Shown here one piece after another: positions 24,501-31,891 of a stretch of DNA of 64,000 nucleotides; the stretch's first letter is position 1, and each line of letters opens with the position of its first letter. The DNA is from Saccharopolyspora ipomoeae (GTDB lineage: Bacteria; Actinomycetota; Actinomycetes; Mycobacteriales; Pseudonocardiaceae): assembly GCF_029952525.1 (NCBI RefSeq), contig NZ_JASAOF010000002.1:62001-126000 (forward strand). The letters are read 5' to 3'. A program made the translations under genes and the position numbers. A model generated the notes under the pieces. It did not search any database, was not told the origin of the DNA, and worked only from the letters and a program-made list of their open reading frames with translations.

Positions 24501-25895
24501 TCAGCGCGTCGCCGCGAGGCGTCCGGGCACCGCGTCCGGGTCCTCGCGCACCTCTCGGGGGTTGGTCTCCCTGAGGAAGAACGCGCTGGCCAGCGTGATC
24601 GCGGCCATGACGATCAGGAAGAGCGAAACGCCGGAGGTCGACCGGGTGTCGGCGATGATCGCCGTCATGATCAGCGGGGTGAAGCCGCTGACGACGACCG
24701 CCGCCAGCTGGTAGGCCAGCGAGGCCGCCGAGTACCGGACCCGCGGCTCGAACAGCTCGCCCATGAAGGCGGCCAGCGGTCCGTAGGTGAGGGCCTGGCC
24801 CACGCTGCTCACCATCATCGCCACGCACAGCAGCGGACCGTTGGTCGTCTCGGCCAGCCAGAAGAACGGGAACGCCCAGACCATCAGCGCCCCGGCTCCG
24901 ACCAGGATCAGCGGGCGGCGGCCCACCCGGTCGGACATCTTGCCCGCCCACATGATCACCAGCGGCATGACGACCGAGGTGACCATGATGCAGGTCAGGA
25001 TCACGTCGCGGTCCATCCCCAGGCCGCCCTTGGCCGCGGGTTGGCTGCCGTAGCTGACGAAGCCGGCGATGGCCACGTAGAACGCCGAGTTCGTGGCGGC
25101 CAGCAGACCGGCGCCCAGCAGGATGCGGCGCCAGTGGCCGCGGACGGCCTCGGCCAGCGGGGCTTGCGCGACGGTCCCGGAGTCCTCGCGCTTGGCCTCG
25201 ACCTCGTTCTGCAGCTGCTTGAACTCGGGGGAGTCCTCGACCTTGGTGTGGATGTAGAGCACGACGGGGAACAGGACGATGGAGAACCAGAACGGGACGC
25301 GCCAGCCCCAGCTCTCGAAGGCGTCGTCGGGCATGCCGGTGCTCGCGGCGATCATCATCAGGTTTCCCAGCACCAGACCCAGGGGCACGCCCATCTGCCC
25401 GAAGGTGCCCGCGAAGCCGCGCTTCTTCGGTCCTGCGGATTCGGTGAGCAGCAGGACGATGCCGCCCCACTGGCCGCCGCAGGAGAGCCCTTGGAGGAAG
25501 CGCAGGGACACCAGCAGGATCGGGGCGGCCGCGCCGATGGTGTGCGCGGAGGGCAGGCAGCCGATCGCGAAGGTCGCGACGCCCATCAGCAGCAGGCAGA
25601 TCACCACCATCGGCTTGCGCCCGATCTTGTCGCCGTAGTGCCCGGCGAGGATGCCGCCCAGCGGGCGGGCGATGAAGCCGACGGCGAAGGTGCTGAACGC
25701 GAGCAGCGTCGCGGCGAAGGCGCTCGACTGCGGGAAGAAGACGGTGGGGAAGACGAGAGCGGCGGCGGTGCCGTAGACGAAGAAGTCGTACCACTCGATC
25801 GAACTGCCGATCAGCCCGGCGGTGAGCAGCTTCCGGTGCGCCTTCCGGCGCGCCGAGGCATCGGCGACGGCCGGGCCTGAGGTGGAGGCGGTCAT
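24501..25895 (-). CDS. MFS transporter, metabolite:H+ symporter (MHS) family
   Basis: 464 residues with about 12 membrane segments. The N-terminal IEWYDFFVYGTAAALVFP and the loop GGILAGHYGDKIGRKPMVV are signatures of the MHS branch (ProP, shikimate, alpha-ketoglutarate and aromatic acid symporters). It probably imports a carboxylate or other small substrate with protons across the cytoplasmic membrane. The gene is upstream of the TetR, CoA ligase and carboxylase genes on the same strand, which suggests the imported acid is then CoA-activated. The substrate is not readable from sequence. Confidence 0.88.
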   Translation of the reverse strand: MTASTSGPAVADASARRKAHRKLLTAGLIGSSIEWYDFFVYGTAAALVFPTVFFPQSSAFAATLLAFSTFAVGFIARPLGGILAGHYGDKIGRKPMVVICLLLMGVATFAIGCLPSAHTIGAAAPILLVSLRFLQGLSCGGQWGGIVLLLTESAGPKKRGFAGTFGQMGVPLGLVLGNLMMIAASTGMPDDAFESWGWRVPFWFSIVLFPVVLYIHTKVEDSPEFKQLQNEVEAKREDSGTVAQAPLAEAVRGHWRRILLGAGLLAATNSAFYVAIAGFVSYGSQPAAKGGLGMDRDVILTCIMVTSVVMPLVIMWAGKMSDRVGRRPLILVGAGALMVWAFPFFWLAETTNGPLLCVAMMVSSVGQALTYGPLAAFMGELFEPRVRYSAASLAYQLAAVVVSGFTPLIMTAIIADTRSTSGVSLFLIVMAAITLASAFFLRETNPREVREDPDAVPGRLAATR

Positions 25896-26248
25896 GGCGG
25901 TCCCTTCGGAATGACGTGCGCCACGTGATGGGGACCACAGTGATTGACGTTGACGTCGGCGTCAACAGTTCGACCCCGGAAATTCCGCCAGGGACGAATG
26001 CCAGGTTTTATTTGCCCGATGGGTTCAGTTGTAATTGAAATTCATGCCGAGGAAATCAGTGATGATGAATATCAGAGATGCCTTGACTCCTGCCTCGGCC
26101 CGGGTGATCCTGGTTGCAGGTAGCGCCCAGCGGTTCTCCAGGCGGGCGCCGCATCCAGTTCACTGTGGACTGATTCTCTCGGCGCTGGTTCTCGAGCTGC
26201 CGCGAGATTGTCGCGGGTGCGATTTTCCCCGAGTGGAAGGGCGAATGG
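25896..26248. other. 353-bp divergent gap with a perfect operator-like palindrome
   Basis: The gap separates the transporter and the EthD gene and holds no gene. GTTGACG-TCGG-CGTCAAC at 25949-25966 is a perfect 7-bp inverted repeat, 54 bp from the transporter start, likely bound by the nearby TetR. Further right the sequence is AT-richer, including GATGATGAATATC at about 26060, weakly resembling the boxes of the later GntR regulon. Confidence 0.5.
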
Positions 26249-26560
26249 ATGTATCGGGTCACAGCGATCTACGATCACCCGACCGACCCCGAGAAGTTCT
26301 TGAAGCACTATCGTGAAGTGCATGCGGTTCTGGCGACCAAGCTGCCGAAGCTGAGGAATTACGAATGGGGTTTGGCCGAGCTTCCGGACGGATCGAAGCC
26401 GGCGCACTTCCTGGTCGCGGTCCTCGACTTCGACAGCAAGGAAGACGCCCTGGCGGCCCTGCAGTCGCCGGAGGGTGAAGCCGCCTCGGCCGACATCGCG
26501 AACTTCACCACGCCGGACGACTTCCAGATGTCCTTCTCCCAGGTCATCAAGGCGGCCTAG
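26249..26560 (+). CDS. EthD domain-containing protein
   Basis: 103 residues with the ferredoxin-like dimeric alpha/beta barrel fold. YRVTAIYDHPTDPEKFLKHY and REVHAVLATKLPKLRNYEWG match the EthD family (YDxPxDxxxFxxHYxxxH). EthD is needed for ethyl tert-butyl ether degradation through a P450, but most family members have no known reaction. It is transcribed alone and ends in a hairpin that overlaps its stop codon (26551-26571). Confidence 0.85.
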   Translation: MYRVTAIYDHPTDPEKFLKHYREVHAVLATKLPKLRNYEWGLAELPDGSKPAHFLVAVLDFDSKEDALAALQSPEGEAASADIANFTTPDDFQMSFSQVIKAA

Positions 26561-26571
26561 GTACGGCCGCC
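26551..26571 (+). terminator. hairpin terminator overlapping EthD stop
   Basis: GGCGGCC at 26551-26557 pairs with GGCCGCC at 26565-26571 around a 7-nt loop that includes the TAG stop. Confidence 0.6.
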
Positions 26572-26725
26572 ACCCAGGCGTCGCGCCGATGACGTGGAGC
26601 ATGCGTCCGCGTGATGGGAAATGATCCAGGCGGGATCAGTACGAGGCTCTCGAACGATGTCCGGAGGCGCCGCACCTGACTGGGCGCGAGCGCCTCCGCC
26701 CACTCGCTAGGCTCACGAGGAGTCC

Positions 26726-27481
26726 ATGGTGGATAGATTGCAAGGCAGGGTCGCTCTCGTCACCGGTGCCGCGAGCGGCATCGGCAAGGCGACCGCGGAG
26801 CGTTTCGCCGAGGAAGGCGCGGCGGTGCTCGTCACCGACATCCAGGACGCCGCTGGCGAGGAAGTCGCGAACGGGCTCAGGGATTCCGGATCCCGGGCCG
26901 CTTTCCTGCACCACGACGTGGCATCCGAGGCGTCGTGGCAGGCGGCGATCGACCACGTCGTCGCCGAGTTCGGAGGGCTCGACATCCTGGTGAACAACGC
27001 CGGGGTCGGGGACGTCGCCCCGCTCGAGGAGACGACGAAGGAGCAGTACGAGCGGACGATCGCCGTCACGCAGACCAGCGTGTTCCTGGGCATGAAGGCG
27101 GCTGCGGGGCAGTTGAAGGCGTCCCGGTGCGGCTCCGTGGTCAACGTCAGTTCGATCTACGGCGTGGGCGGCGGGTTCGGCACCTCACCCGGTTATCACG
27201 CGGCCAAGGGGGCTGTTCGGTTGCTCACCAAGAACACCGCCATGCGTTGGGTGGGCGACGGTGTGAGGGTGAACTCGGTGCATCCGGGATTCGTGGACAC
27301 CCCCATCCTGGAGAACGTGAAGGGCACCGAGATCGAGGCGGGCATGGTCTCGGTGATGCCGATGGGCCGGCTGGCTCGACCGTCCGAGATCGCCGCGGCC
27401 ATCGCATTCCTCGCCAGTGACGACGCCTCGTTCATGACCGGTTCGGAATTGCACGTCGACGGCGGGTACCTGGCTCGCTAG
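26726..27481 (+). CDS. SDR family oxidoreductase
   Basis: 251 residues of the classical SDR type: TGAASGIGKA cofactor motif, NNAG, a serine in NVSSIYG and YHAAK as the catalytic pair, ending in GSELHVDGGYLAR. A GAGGAG site precedes the ATG. Substrate unknown. It stands alone, convergent with the ferredoxin reductase gene, and shares no AT-rich regulon box, so its link to the catabolic cluster is only positional. Confidence 0.9.
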   Translation: MVDRLQGRVALVTGAASGIGKATAERFAEEGAAVLVTDIQDAAGEEVANGLRDSGSRAAFLHHDVASEASWQAAIDHVVAEFGGLDILVNNAGVGDVAPLEETTKEQYERTIAVTQTSVFLGMKAAAGQLKASRCGSVVNVSSIYGVGGGFGTSPGYHAAKGAVRLLTKNTAMRWVGDGVRVNSVHPGFVDTPILENVKGTEIEAGMVSVMPMGRLARPSEIAAAIAFLASDDASFMTGSELHVDGGYLAR

Positions 27482-27499
27482 GTTGCCGCCATCGATTTC

Positions 27500-27539
27500 C
27501 ACGTGGGGTCGTCGAGAGCGCTTTCGAGGACCCCACGTG
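27500..27539. terminator. bidirectional hairpin terminator between convergent genes
   Basis: CACGTGGGGTC pairs with its complement at 27529-27539 (11 bp), with a further short internal stem. It sits midway between the SDR and ferredoxin reductase stops. Confidence 0.7.
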
Positions 27540-27563
27540 CAAGGCCGGTTCGCGGGTGCGTTC

Positions 27564-28733
27564 TCAGAGCGCGGTGCCCGGGTCGGCCAGCGATCCCGGG
27601 TCCGGTTTCGCACCGGCATCGATCGCCGCTCTGGCGTGGATCATCTGCTTGGGCTGATCGACGCTGAGGTGAGCGTTGAGCGTGCCGTCGGGTGCGAGCC
27701 AGGCCGCTCCCCACTTCGCCGAACCCCTGCCTCGGACGACGACCGAGTCCTCGGCGCCGTGCTGACCGACGTACTGGATCTTGTGCCCGAACTGGTCGCT
27801 CCAGAAGTAGGGGACCGGGTCGTGCACCGGTAGCGGGTCCGGGCCGGCGTCGCCGCCCAGGATCACCGCTGCGGCAACGTCCGGGCCGGTTCGCGCGTCG
27901 TCCCAGTGCTCCACGCGCAGGCGCTTGTTCCACCGAACCGACCACCGGGCGGCGACGTCCCCCACCGCGTACACGCCCGGCCTGGTGGTGCGCAGGTGCT
28001 CGTCGACCACCACCCCGCGGTCGACCTCTACCCCGGAGCCGCTCAGCCAGTCGGTCTGCGGGCGCACTCCGACACCTGCCACCACGACATCCGCGGGGAG
28101 GTGCGAGCCGTCGCCGAGCCTCACGCCGGTGGCGGTCACCTCGGTGACGCCCACCCCGAGGCGCAGGTCCACGTCGGACCACCAGGGCAGGAACAGCGCG
28201 CCGACCTCGGCGCCGAGCGCGGCGGCCAGCGGTGCCGGACCCGGTTCCACGCAGGTCACGCGGCACCCCAGGTGGAGTGCTGCTGTCGCGACCTCTCCGC
28301 CGATCCAGCCGGCTCCGGCGAGCACGACGTGGGCTCCCGGGCGCAGTCCGGCGCGGAGGCGTGCCGCGTCCTGGGCGGTGCGGACGACGTGCTGCGGGCC
28401 CGTTCCGGGTAGCGGGACGGGTGCCGACCCCGTCGCGATGACCAGGGTGCTGAACGGGATCTCGCCCTCCGCCGTCCGGACCACGTCCCGATCAGGGGCG
28501 AGGCCGGTCGCAGCGACGCCCAGCCGGAGATCGGCCTCGAGCAGCTCGAAATCGGTGCGCAGGGTCGTGTCGCGCTCCTCCAGGAGCGCGGCCTTGGTCA
28601 GCGGTGGCCGGTCGTAGGGCGGGTGGGGTTCCGCGCAGAGCACCAGCAGCTCGCCGTCGTGCCCCTTCGCGCGGAGCCGTTCGCACACCCGGGCCGCTGC
28701 CAGGCCGCCGCCGGCGACGACGATCCGGTTCAT
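27564..28733 (-). CDS. FAD-dependent ferredoxin reductase (phenylpropionate/CamA type)
   Basis: 389 residues from ATG 28733. It has two Rossmann motifs (VVAGGGLAAARVCERL at the start, VVLAGAGWIGGEVA at about 150), the PYDRPPLTK segment, and VYAVGDVA for FAD. The C-terminal domain (HWDDARTGPDVAA, PYFWSDQFGHKIQYVG) is that of reductases serving P450 or ring-hydroxylating oxygenases. It passes electrons from NAD(P)H to a ferredoxin, most simply the 3Fe-4S protein encoded divergently at 28960. A 20-codon ORF overlaps its start (ATGA). No P450 gene is in the window. Confidence 0.9.
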   Translation of the reverse strand: MNRIVVAGGGLAAARVCERLRAKGHDGELLVLCAEPHPPYDRPPLTKAALLEERDTTLRTDFELLEADLRLGVAATGLAPDRDVVRTAEGEIPFSTLVIATGSAPVPLPGTGPQHVVRTAQDAARLRAGLRPGAHVVLAGAGWIGGEVATAALHLGCRVTCVEPGPAPLAAALGAEVGALFLPWWSDVDLRLGVGVTEVTATGVRLGDGSHLPADVVVAGVGVRPQTDWLSGSGVEVDRGVVVDEHLRTTRPGVYAVGDVAARWSVRWNKRLRVEHWDDARTGPDVAAAVILGGDAGPDPLPVHDPVPYFWSDQFGHKIQYVGQHGAEDSVVVRGRGSAKWGAAWLAPDGTLNAHLSVDQPKQMIHARAAIDAGAKPDPGSLADPGTAL

Positions 28734-28792
28734 GAACCGCTCTCCGTCGCCAGCGCGCGCTGTTGAGCAGGGGTGAGGTTCTGCAAGCCCAT
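28730..28792 (-). CDS. small ORF (20 aa) translationally coupled to ferredoxin reductase
   Basis: MGLQNLTPAQQRALATESGS starts at an ATG with a strong AAGGAG site 6 bp upstream, and its TGA overlaps the reductase ATG. No family is recognised. It may be a leader peptide that sets reductase translation, or the trimmed remainder of a longer gene. The ribosome site is better than any directly in front of the reductase. Confidence 0.45.
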   Translation of the reverse strand: MGLQNLTPAQQRALATESGS

Positions 28793-28896
28793 CTCGACTC
28801 CTTCTGCGGGTGTCGCCGCGGTCCCATTCGGTGATGGCTTTCGGAGAAGCCGTCGACCTGCCATGCTTTCGCGTCGCAGACCTTCGCTTTGGCCTG

Positions 28897-28907
28897 ATAA
28901 TGGTTAT
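28897..28907. promoter_or_regulatory. AT-rich regulon box A with TATACT -10
   Basis: ATAATGGTTAT, overlapped by a TATACT hexamer at 28905-28910, in the divergent promoter of the ferredoxin (28960) and its reductase. It is one of nine ATRATGRTTA-like boxes in the cluster. Confidence 0.55.
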
Positions 28908-28959
28908 ACTAGATGTGTCGGCTGTCAACGATGCAGGCCGTGTTCGTCGAGGAGGATCC

Positions 28960-29151
28960 ATGCGAGTTCAGGTCGACGCCAACCAATGCCAGGGGCACGG
29001 GCTGTGCCAGATGACCTCGCCCGATGTGTTCGCGCTGCGCGACGAGGACGGGCACGCCTACCCGATCGCGGAGGACGTCGACGGCGCCCTTGCTGATGCG
29101 GCTCGCGATGGCGCGGACGCGTGCCCGGAGCGGGCGATCAGCCTGAAGTGA
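28960..29151 (+). CDS. [3Fe-4S]-type ferredoxin
   Basis: 63 residues from ATG 28960 with GAGGAGG upstream. The motif CQGHGLC followed by ACPERAI near the end leaves three cluster cysteines, as in the 3Fe-4S ferredoxins that serve actinomycete P450s. The partner reductase gene is divergent, 226 bp away. The KorAB oxidoreductase at 44107-47024 also needs a ferredoxin, though usually of another type. Its box A promoter ties it to the catabolic cluster. Confidence 0.9.
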   Translation: MRVQVDANQCQGHGLCQMTSPDVFALRDEDGHAYPIAEDVDGALADAARDGADACPERAISLK

Positions 29152-29349
29152 CGCCGAGCGGGCTGCGCGTCCCGCGGGGTCGTTCCCCCGGTGGCTCGGG
29201 GCGCGCTCGCTCGGCCCGTGGTGGAGGGGGCTGCTCCGGCCGCTCCCGCTGCCCGCCGAATGTTCGGCCGCGCGGCGGAAATCCCGCCGCTCGTCGCCCG
29301 CTCTCACCGGAGTCCTCGCCGGCGGCCCTTGGAGGCCGACGAGACAAGG

Positions 29350-29360
29350 ACTATCATTAT
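29350..29360 (-). promoter_or_regulatory. AT-rich regulon box B with TATAAT -10
   Basis: Reads ATAATGATAGT on the minus strand. A consensus TATAAT lies at 29358-29363 on the plus strand, 32 bp before the hydrolase-like gene. The 240-bp gap upstream of it is very GC-rich and empty of genes. Confidence 0.55.
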
Positions 29361-29394
29361 AATAGAAATTCCCGGTGAGGAGTGGAGGAGACCG

Positions 29395-30162
29395 ATGACC
29401 GACGTCCTCGTGGAGCGCGGCGCTGGTGAGACCGTGTGGATCCGGTTGAACCGGCCCGAGCGGCGCAACGCGTTCGACCCCGCGATGTCCGCAGCGGTCG
29501 TGGAGGCGCTGGAGGACGCCGCGTCCGCGCGCGCGGTGGTCATCACGGGGTCGGGCGGGAGCTTCTGCGCAGGCGGCTCGCTGCAGCAGCTGAGCACACC
29601 GACGGTGGGGGAGATGCGGCAGCTCTACAAATCGACCCTGCGGATGCTGGACGCCGTGCGCCAATGCCCCAGACCGGTCATCGCCGCGGTCAACGGAGCC
29701 GCGGCCGGCGGGGGCAACGAGCTGGTCGTCGCGTGCGACGTGGCCATCGCCGCCCGTTCGGCGACCTTCGGGCAGACCGGGCCGCGAGTCGGCAGTTCGC
29801 CGGTGACCGGCGCGACCAACGTGATGGGCCTGCAGATCGGCGAGAAGCGCGCCAAGGAGCTGGCCCTGTTCTGCCGCCGCTACACCGCTGAGCAGGCCGA
29901 GCGGATGGGCCTGGTCAACGCCGTGGTCGAGGACGACCTGCTCGAGCAGACGGTCACCGAGTGGTGCGGTGAGCTGGCCGCGCTGAGCCCCCGCTACCTG
30001 GAGATCACCAAGGTCAGCTCGAACGTCTGGTGGAACGCCGCCCGCGATTCCTTCAGCGCCGGTCTGGGCATGCTCGTCCAAGCGGTGGGCAGTCCCGACA
30101 TGACCGAAGGCGCGGCGGCCTTCCTGGAGAAGCGCAAGCCGAACTTCCCCCCGCCGGAGTGA
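29395..30162 (+). CDS. crotonase family protein, BadI/MenB-like
   Basis: 255 residues from ATG 29395 with GGAGGAG upstream. Features of the MenB/BadI branch are visible: GPRVGS after FGQT, GEKRAKELALFCRRYTAEQA, ERMGLVNAVV, and a C-terminal EGAAAFLEKRKPNF. BadI opens the ring of 2-ketocyclohexanecarboxyl-CoA by hydrolysis, MenB closes a ring in menaquinone synthesis, and EchA20 acts on steroid ring D. A ring-cleaving hydrolase role would fit this catabolic cluster but is inference; plain hydratase function is possible. It is monocistronic under box B. Confidence 0.82.
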   Translation: MTDVLVERGAGETVWIRLNRPERRNAFDPAMSAAVVEALEDAASARAVVITGSGGSFCAGGSLQQLSTPTVGEMRQLYKSTLRMLDAVRQCPRPVIAAVNGAAAGGGNELVVACDVAIAARSATFGQTGPRVGSSPVTGATNVMGLQIGEKRAKELALFCRRYTAEQAERMGLVNAVVEDDLLEQTVTEWCGELAALSPRYLEITKVSSNVWWNAARDSFSAGLGMLVQAVGSPDMTEGAAAFLEKRKPNFPPPE

Positions 30163-30225
30163 GGCGGGGCCCGTCTTCGCGAGGTCGTTCCTGCTCGGTG
30201 GCGCAGGATGTGCGGGCCGCCGGGA

Positions 30226-30268
30226 CGGGCGCGGGAACCGGCGCGGCGCGCGCCCGGTTTCCCGCGCC
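30226..30268. terminator. bidirectional hairpin terminator
   Basis: GGGCGCGGGAACCGG pairs with 30253-30268 with one bulged base, in the 124-bp gap between the convergent hydrolase-like and hydratase genes. Confidence 0.65.
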
Positions 30269-30286
30269 CCGCCGATCCTCCGCCGG

Positions 30287-31084
30287 TCAGCGCCCCTTCC
30301 AGACCGGCTCCCGCCTCTCCTTGAACGCCAGGGCGCCTTCGCGGGCGTCCTCGGAGCTGCGCACCGGTTCGCTGATCGCCTGCTGGCGCTCGAACGCCTC
30401 GTCCGACGGCCAGTCGCGGGCGGCGTTGATGATCTCCTTGGTGGCCCGGACCGCGAGCGGGCCGTTGGCCGCGATCGTCCGCGCCAGCTCCAACGCCTCG
30501 GAGCGGGCCTGGCCGGGCGGGGTGAGCCGGTTGACCAGGGACACCTCGTGCGCGGCACGCGCGGAGACGAGTTCGCCGGTGAGCGCCCACTCGACCGCCA
30601 CGTGGTAGGGCACGCGTTCGGGCAGTCTGAGCAGTCCGCCTCCCGCCGCCACGAGCCCGCGCTTGACCTCGGGCAGCCCGAACTTCGCCTCCTCCGAGGC
30701 CACGATGAGATCGCAGGCCAGGACGATTTCGAAGCCGCCCGCGATGGCGTGGCCCTCGACCGCCGCCACCAGCGGCTTCGAGGGCGGCTGCCGCACGATC
30801 CCGGCGAAGCCGCGGCCGGGCAGGGACGGCCGCTCCCCGGCGAGGAACGCCTTGAGGTCCATGCCCGCGCAGAAGCTCCGCCCCGCGCCGGTGATCACGC
30901 CTGCGACGAGGTCGTCCCTGCTGTCCAACTCGTCCATCGCGGCCGCGATCGCCGTGGCGGTCGCGGTGTTGATGGCGTTGCGGGCGTCGGGCCGGTTGAT
31001 CGTGACGACCTGAACGCCGTCGACGTGCTCGGTCAGGACGACGGGCTCGGCCGGGTCCGGCTGGGCGCCACTGGATTCGGTCAC
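30287..31084 (-). CDS. enoyl-CoA hydratase/isomerase family protein
   Basis: 265 residues from GTG 31084 with GAGGAG upstream. Crotonase motifs: RSFCAGMDLKAF, EGHAIAGGFEIVL and GLPEVKRGLVAAGG. It is the close counterpart of the hydratase at 1418. It is the last gene of a three-gene minus-strand operon with an SDR dehydrogenase and a thiolase, so hydration, oxidation and thiolysis of a beta-oxidation round are encoded together. Confidence 0.9.
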   Translation of the reverse strand: MTESSGAQPDPAEPVVLTEHVDGVQVVTINRPDARNAINTATATAIAAAMDELDSRDDLVAGVITGAGRSFCAGMDLKAFLAGERPSLPGRGFAGIVRQPPSKPLVAAVEGHAIAGGFEIVLACDLIVASEEAKFGLPEVKRGLVAAGGGLLRLPERVPYHVAVEWALTGELVSARAAHEVSLVNRLTPPGQARSEALELARTIAANGPLAVRATKEIINAARDWPSDEAFERQQAISEPVRSSEDAREGALAFKERREPVWKGR

Positions 31085-31094
31085 GCTGCACTCC

Positions 31095-31853
31095 TCATTT
31101 CGGTGGCATCCGGATCGCGCCGTCGAGGCGGACCGTCTCGCCGTTGAGCATCGGGTTGTCGATGATGTGGTGGGCGAGCGCGGCGAACTCGTCCGGATCT
31201 CCCAGGCGTTGCGGGTGCGGCGTCTGCTTCGCCAACCCGTCGCGGATCTCGTCGGAGAACCGGGACAGGATGGGCGTGTCGAAGGTGCCGGGGGCGATGG
31301 AGCACACGCGGACCAGCTTGCGCGCGAGGTCGCGGGCCGCGACGAGCGTCATGCCCACCACCCCGGATTTCGCCGAGGCGTAGGGGATCTGGCCGATCTG
31401 GCCCTCCCACGCCGCGACCGAGGCGGTGAGCACGCAGGCTCCGCGCTCGCCGTCGACCGGCTCGTTGGCCACCATCCGGGCCGCGGTCAGCCGGAGCACG
31501 TTGAACGAGCCGACGAGGTTCGTGCGCACGATCGACTCGTAGGACTCCAGAGATCCGGGTTGGCCGTCCCGTTCGACCACGCGCACCGTTCCACCGCGGC
31601 CGGCGCAGTGCACCAGCGCGCGGATCGGGCCCTCGGCCAGGTCGAGCGCCCGGTTCACGGCGTCGGCGTCAGCGACGTCGGCAGGACCGAAGCGGGCCGA
31701 GTCGCCCAGTTCCTTCGCGACCCGTTCGCCGTCGGAGGTGGGCAGGTCGATGATCACCGTGGGCACGCCTCGTTCGACGAACCGGCGCGCGGTGGCCAGG
31801 CCGAGACCGGAGGCGCCCCCGGTGACGACGGCCGTCGCGTTGTCCAGCTTCAT
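31095..31853 (-). CDS. SDR oxidoreductase, 3-hydroxyacyl-CoA dehydrogenase type II-like
   Basis: 252 residues from ATG 31853 (the longer open frame runs back into antisense of the thiolase). [26 protein letters not shown] and the tail [16 protein letters not shown] match the HSD10-type 3-hydroxyacyl-CoA dehydrogenases and the paralogue at 10269. It would oxidise 3-hydroxyacyl-CoA with NAD+. It lies 10 bp before the hydratase and 38 bp after the thiolase. Confidence 0.9.
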   Translation of the reverse strand: MKLDNATAVVTGGASGLGLATARRFVERGVPTVIIDLPTSDGERVAKELGDSARFGPADVADADAVNRALDLAEGPIRALVHCAGRGGTVRVVERDGQPGSLESYESIVRTNLVGSFNVLRLTAARMVANEPVDGERGACVLTASVAAWEGQIGQIPYASAKSGVVGMTLVAARDLARKLVRVCSIAPGTFDTPILSRFSDEIRDGLAKQTPHPQRLGDPDEFAALAHHIIDNPMLNGETVRLDGAIRMPPK

Positions 31854-31891
31854 TTCTCTCCCGCTCTCACTCGTTGTTCCGGCTTCCAGCG

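Noticed and set aside
28727..28740. CGGTTCATGAACCG as another member of the GTTTTCATGAAAAC family
   Set aside because: It shares only the TTCATGAA centre, lies over a start codon rather than in a convergent gap, and may be chance.
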